A DNA stretch of 7,033 bases from Rhizobiaceae bacterium. GTDB lineage: Bacteria > Pseudomonadota > Alphaproteobacteria > Rhizobiales > Rhizobiaceae. Shown in pieces: positions 6,868 through 7,033 of this stretch. The notes below the pieces were generated by a model, which was not told where the DNA came from, made no database searches, and saw nothing but the letters and a program-made list of their open reading frames with translations. The stretch covers positions 1 to 7,033 of the forward strand of contig JAJFMR010000150.1 in assembly GCA_020696915.1 (NCBI GenBank), written 5' to 3'. Position numbers and translations under genes: made by a program. The first letter of the stretch is position 1; each line of letters starts with the position of its first letter.

Positions 6868-7033
6868 TTAATCTTTGCCGGTTACCAGATTGGTGCCGAG
6901 CTCGAATGCCAGCTCCGACTGGTCGGTGTAGCGCTGCGTCACATCCGCGCTGTCGTTCACGATGGCGTCTGCAAGACGCTCGCGGTCCAGATCGTTCGCC
7001 CGCTTGCCGGCGGCACTCATGCCGACCAGCGCC
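6868..7033 (-). CDS. Unrecognised protein, C-terminal fragment
   Basis: A reading frame enters from the right edge on the minus strand and ends at TAA (6870-6868), giving ALVGMSAAGKRANDLDRERL followed by about 34 more residues ending in LGTNLVTGKD. The visible part is hydrophilic, rich in D, E, R and A, with no membrane segment and no motif I recognise. Roughly 80 percent of its codons end in G or C, in keeping with the neighbours and higher than the opposing frame. An internal ATG (7020-7018) could be the start of a 50-residue protein. However, no Shine-Dalgarno sequence is seen in the 13 bases before it and the frame stays open to the edge, so a longer gene is more likely. It lies upstream of mrpA in the same direction, 199 bases away, so probably outside the operon. 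Function unknown. Confidence 0.55.
   Translation of the reverse strand, partial: ALVGMSAAGKRANDLDRERLADAIVNDSADVTQRYTDQSELAFELGTNLVTGKD

Noticed and set aside
6724..7033. Plus-strand frame open from ATG 6724 to the right edge (about 103 codons)
   Set aside because: It opposes the minus-strand fragment at 6868-7033, which has stronger G/C bias at third positions and a more protein-like composition. The plus-strand product shows no recognisable motif. It remains a weak alternative.
1..7033. CRISPR arrays, insertion sequences, tRNA or rRNA genes, defence or phage genes
   Set aside because: No spaced repeats, transposase frames, long terminal inverted repeats or RNA-gene signatures were seen on reading. 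The window is almost entirely accounted for by the dehydratase fragment, the mrp operon and the right-edge fragment.

Overview
The window holds one nearly complete story: a minus-strand operon for a six-subunit Mrp/Pha-type monovalent cation/proton antiporter, flanked by fragments of two other genes. The DNA is GC-rich by eye, with G or C in most third codon positions. The fused MrpA-MrpB subunit, the order A(B)-C-D-E-F-G, and the protein style (acidic loop in MrpD, TPGT motif in MrpE) resemble the pha operons of alphaproteobacteria, especially the Rhizobiales. That placement is inference; no rRNA or taxonomic marker gene is present.

Layout. Positions 1-551 (+) are the last 182 or so codons of an IlvD/Edd-family dehydratase, most like the sugar-acid (L-arabonate/D-xylonate type) branch. 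A convergent gap of about 110 bases (552-661) carries small inverted repeats but no convincing poly-T terminator. From 6668 down to 662 (-) run mrpA (fused to mrpB), mrpC, mrpD, mrpE, mrpF and mrpG. Every junction overlaps: TGATG (1 base) at A/C, GTGA (4 bases) at C/D, and ATGA (4 bases) at D/E, E/F and F/G. Upstream of mrpA is a 199-base non-coding stretch (6669-6867) with a plausible ribosome binding site, a weak promoter candidate, a tandem 8-base repeat and a GC-rich hairpin. The last 166 bases are the 3' end of an unrecognised minus-strand gene.

How the genes work together. In characterised systems MrpA and MrpD are homologous to the proton-pumping antiporter-like subunits of respiratory complex I (NuoL/M/N). 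MrpC resembles NuoK, and MrpB, E, F and G are small membrane subunits. All are needed for a hetero-oligomeric inner-membrane complex that exchanges external protons for cytoplasmic Na+ or K+. Here every expected subunit is present and intact, and the key membrane glutamates and lysines of MrpA and MrpD are in place. I therefore expect a working antiporter involved in pH homeostasis and Na+/K+ tolerance. The cation cannot be read from the sequence.

I do not see an undescribed system in this window. The points worth checking are regulatory or structural details of a known complex, plus the unidentified gene fragment at the right edge.
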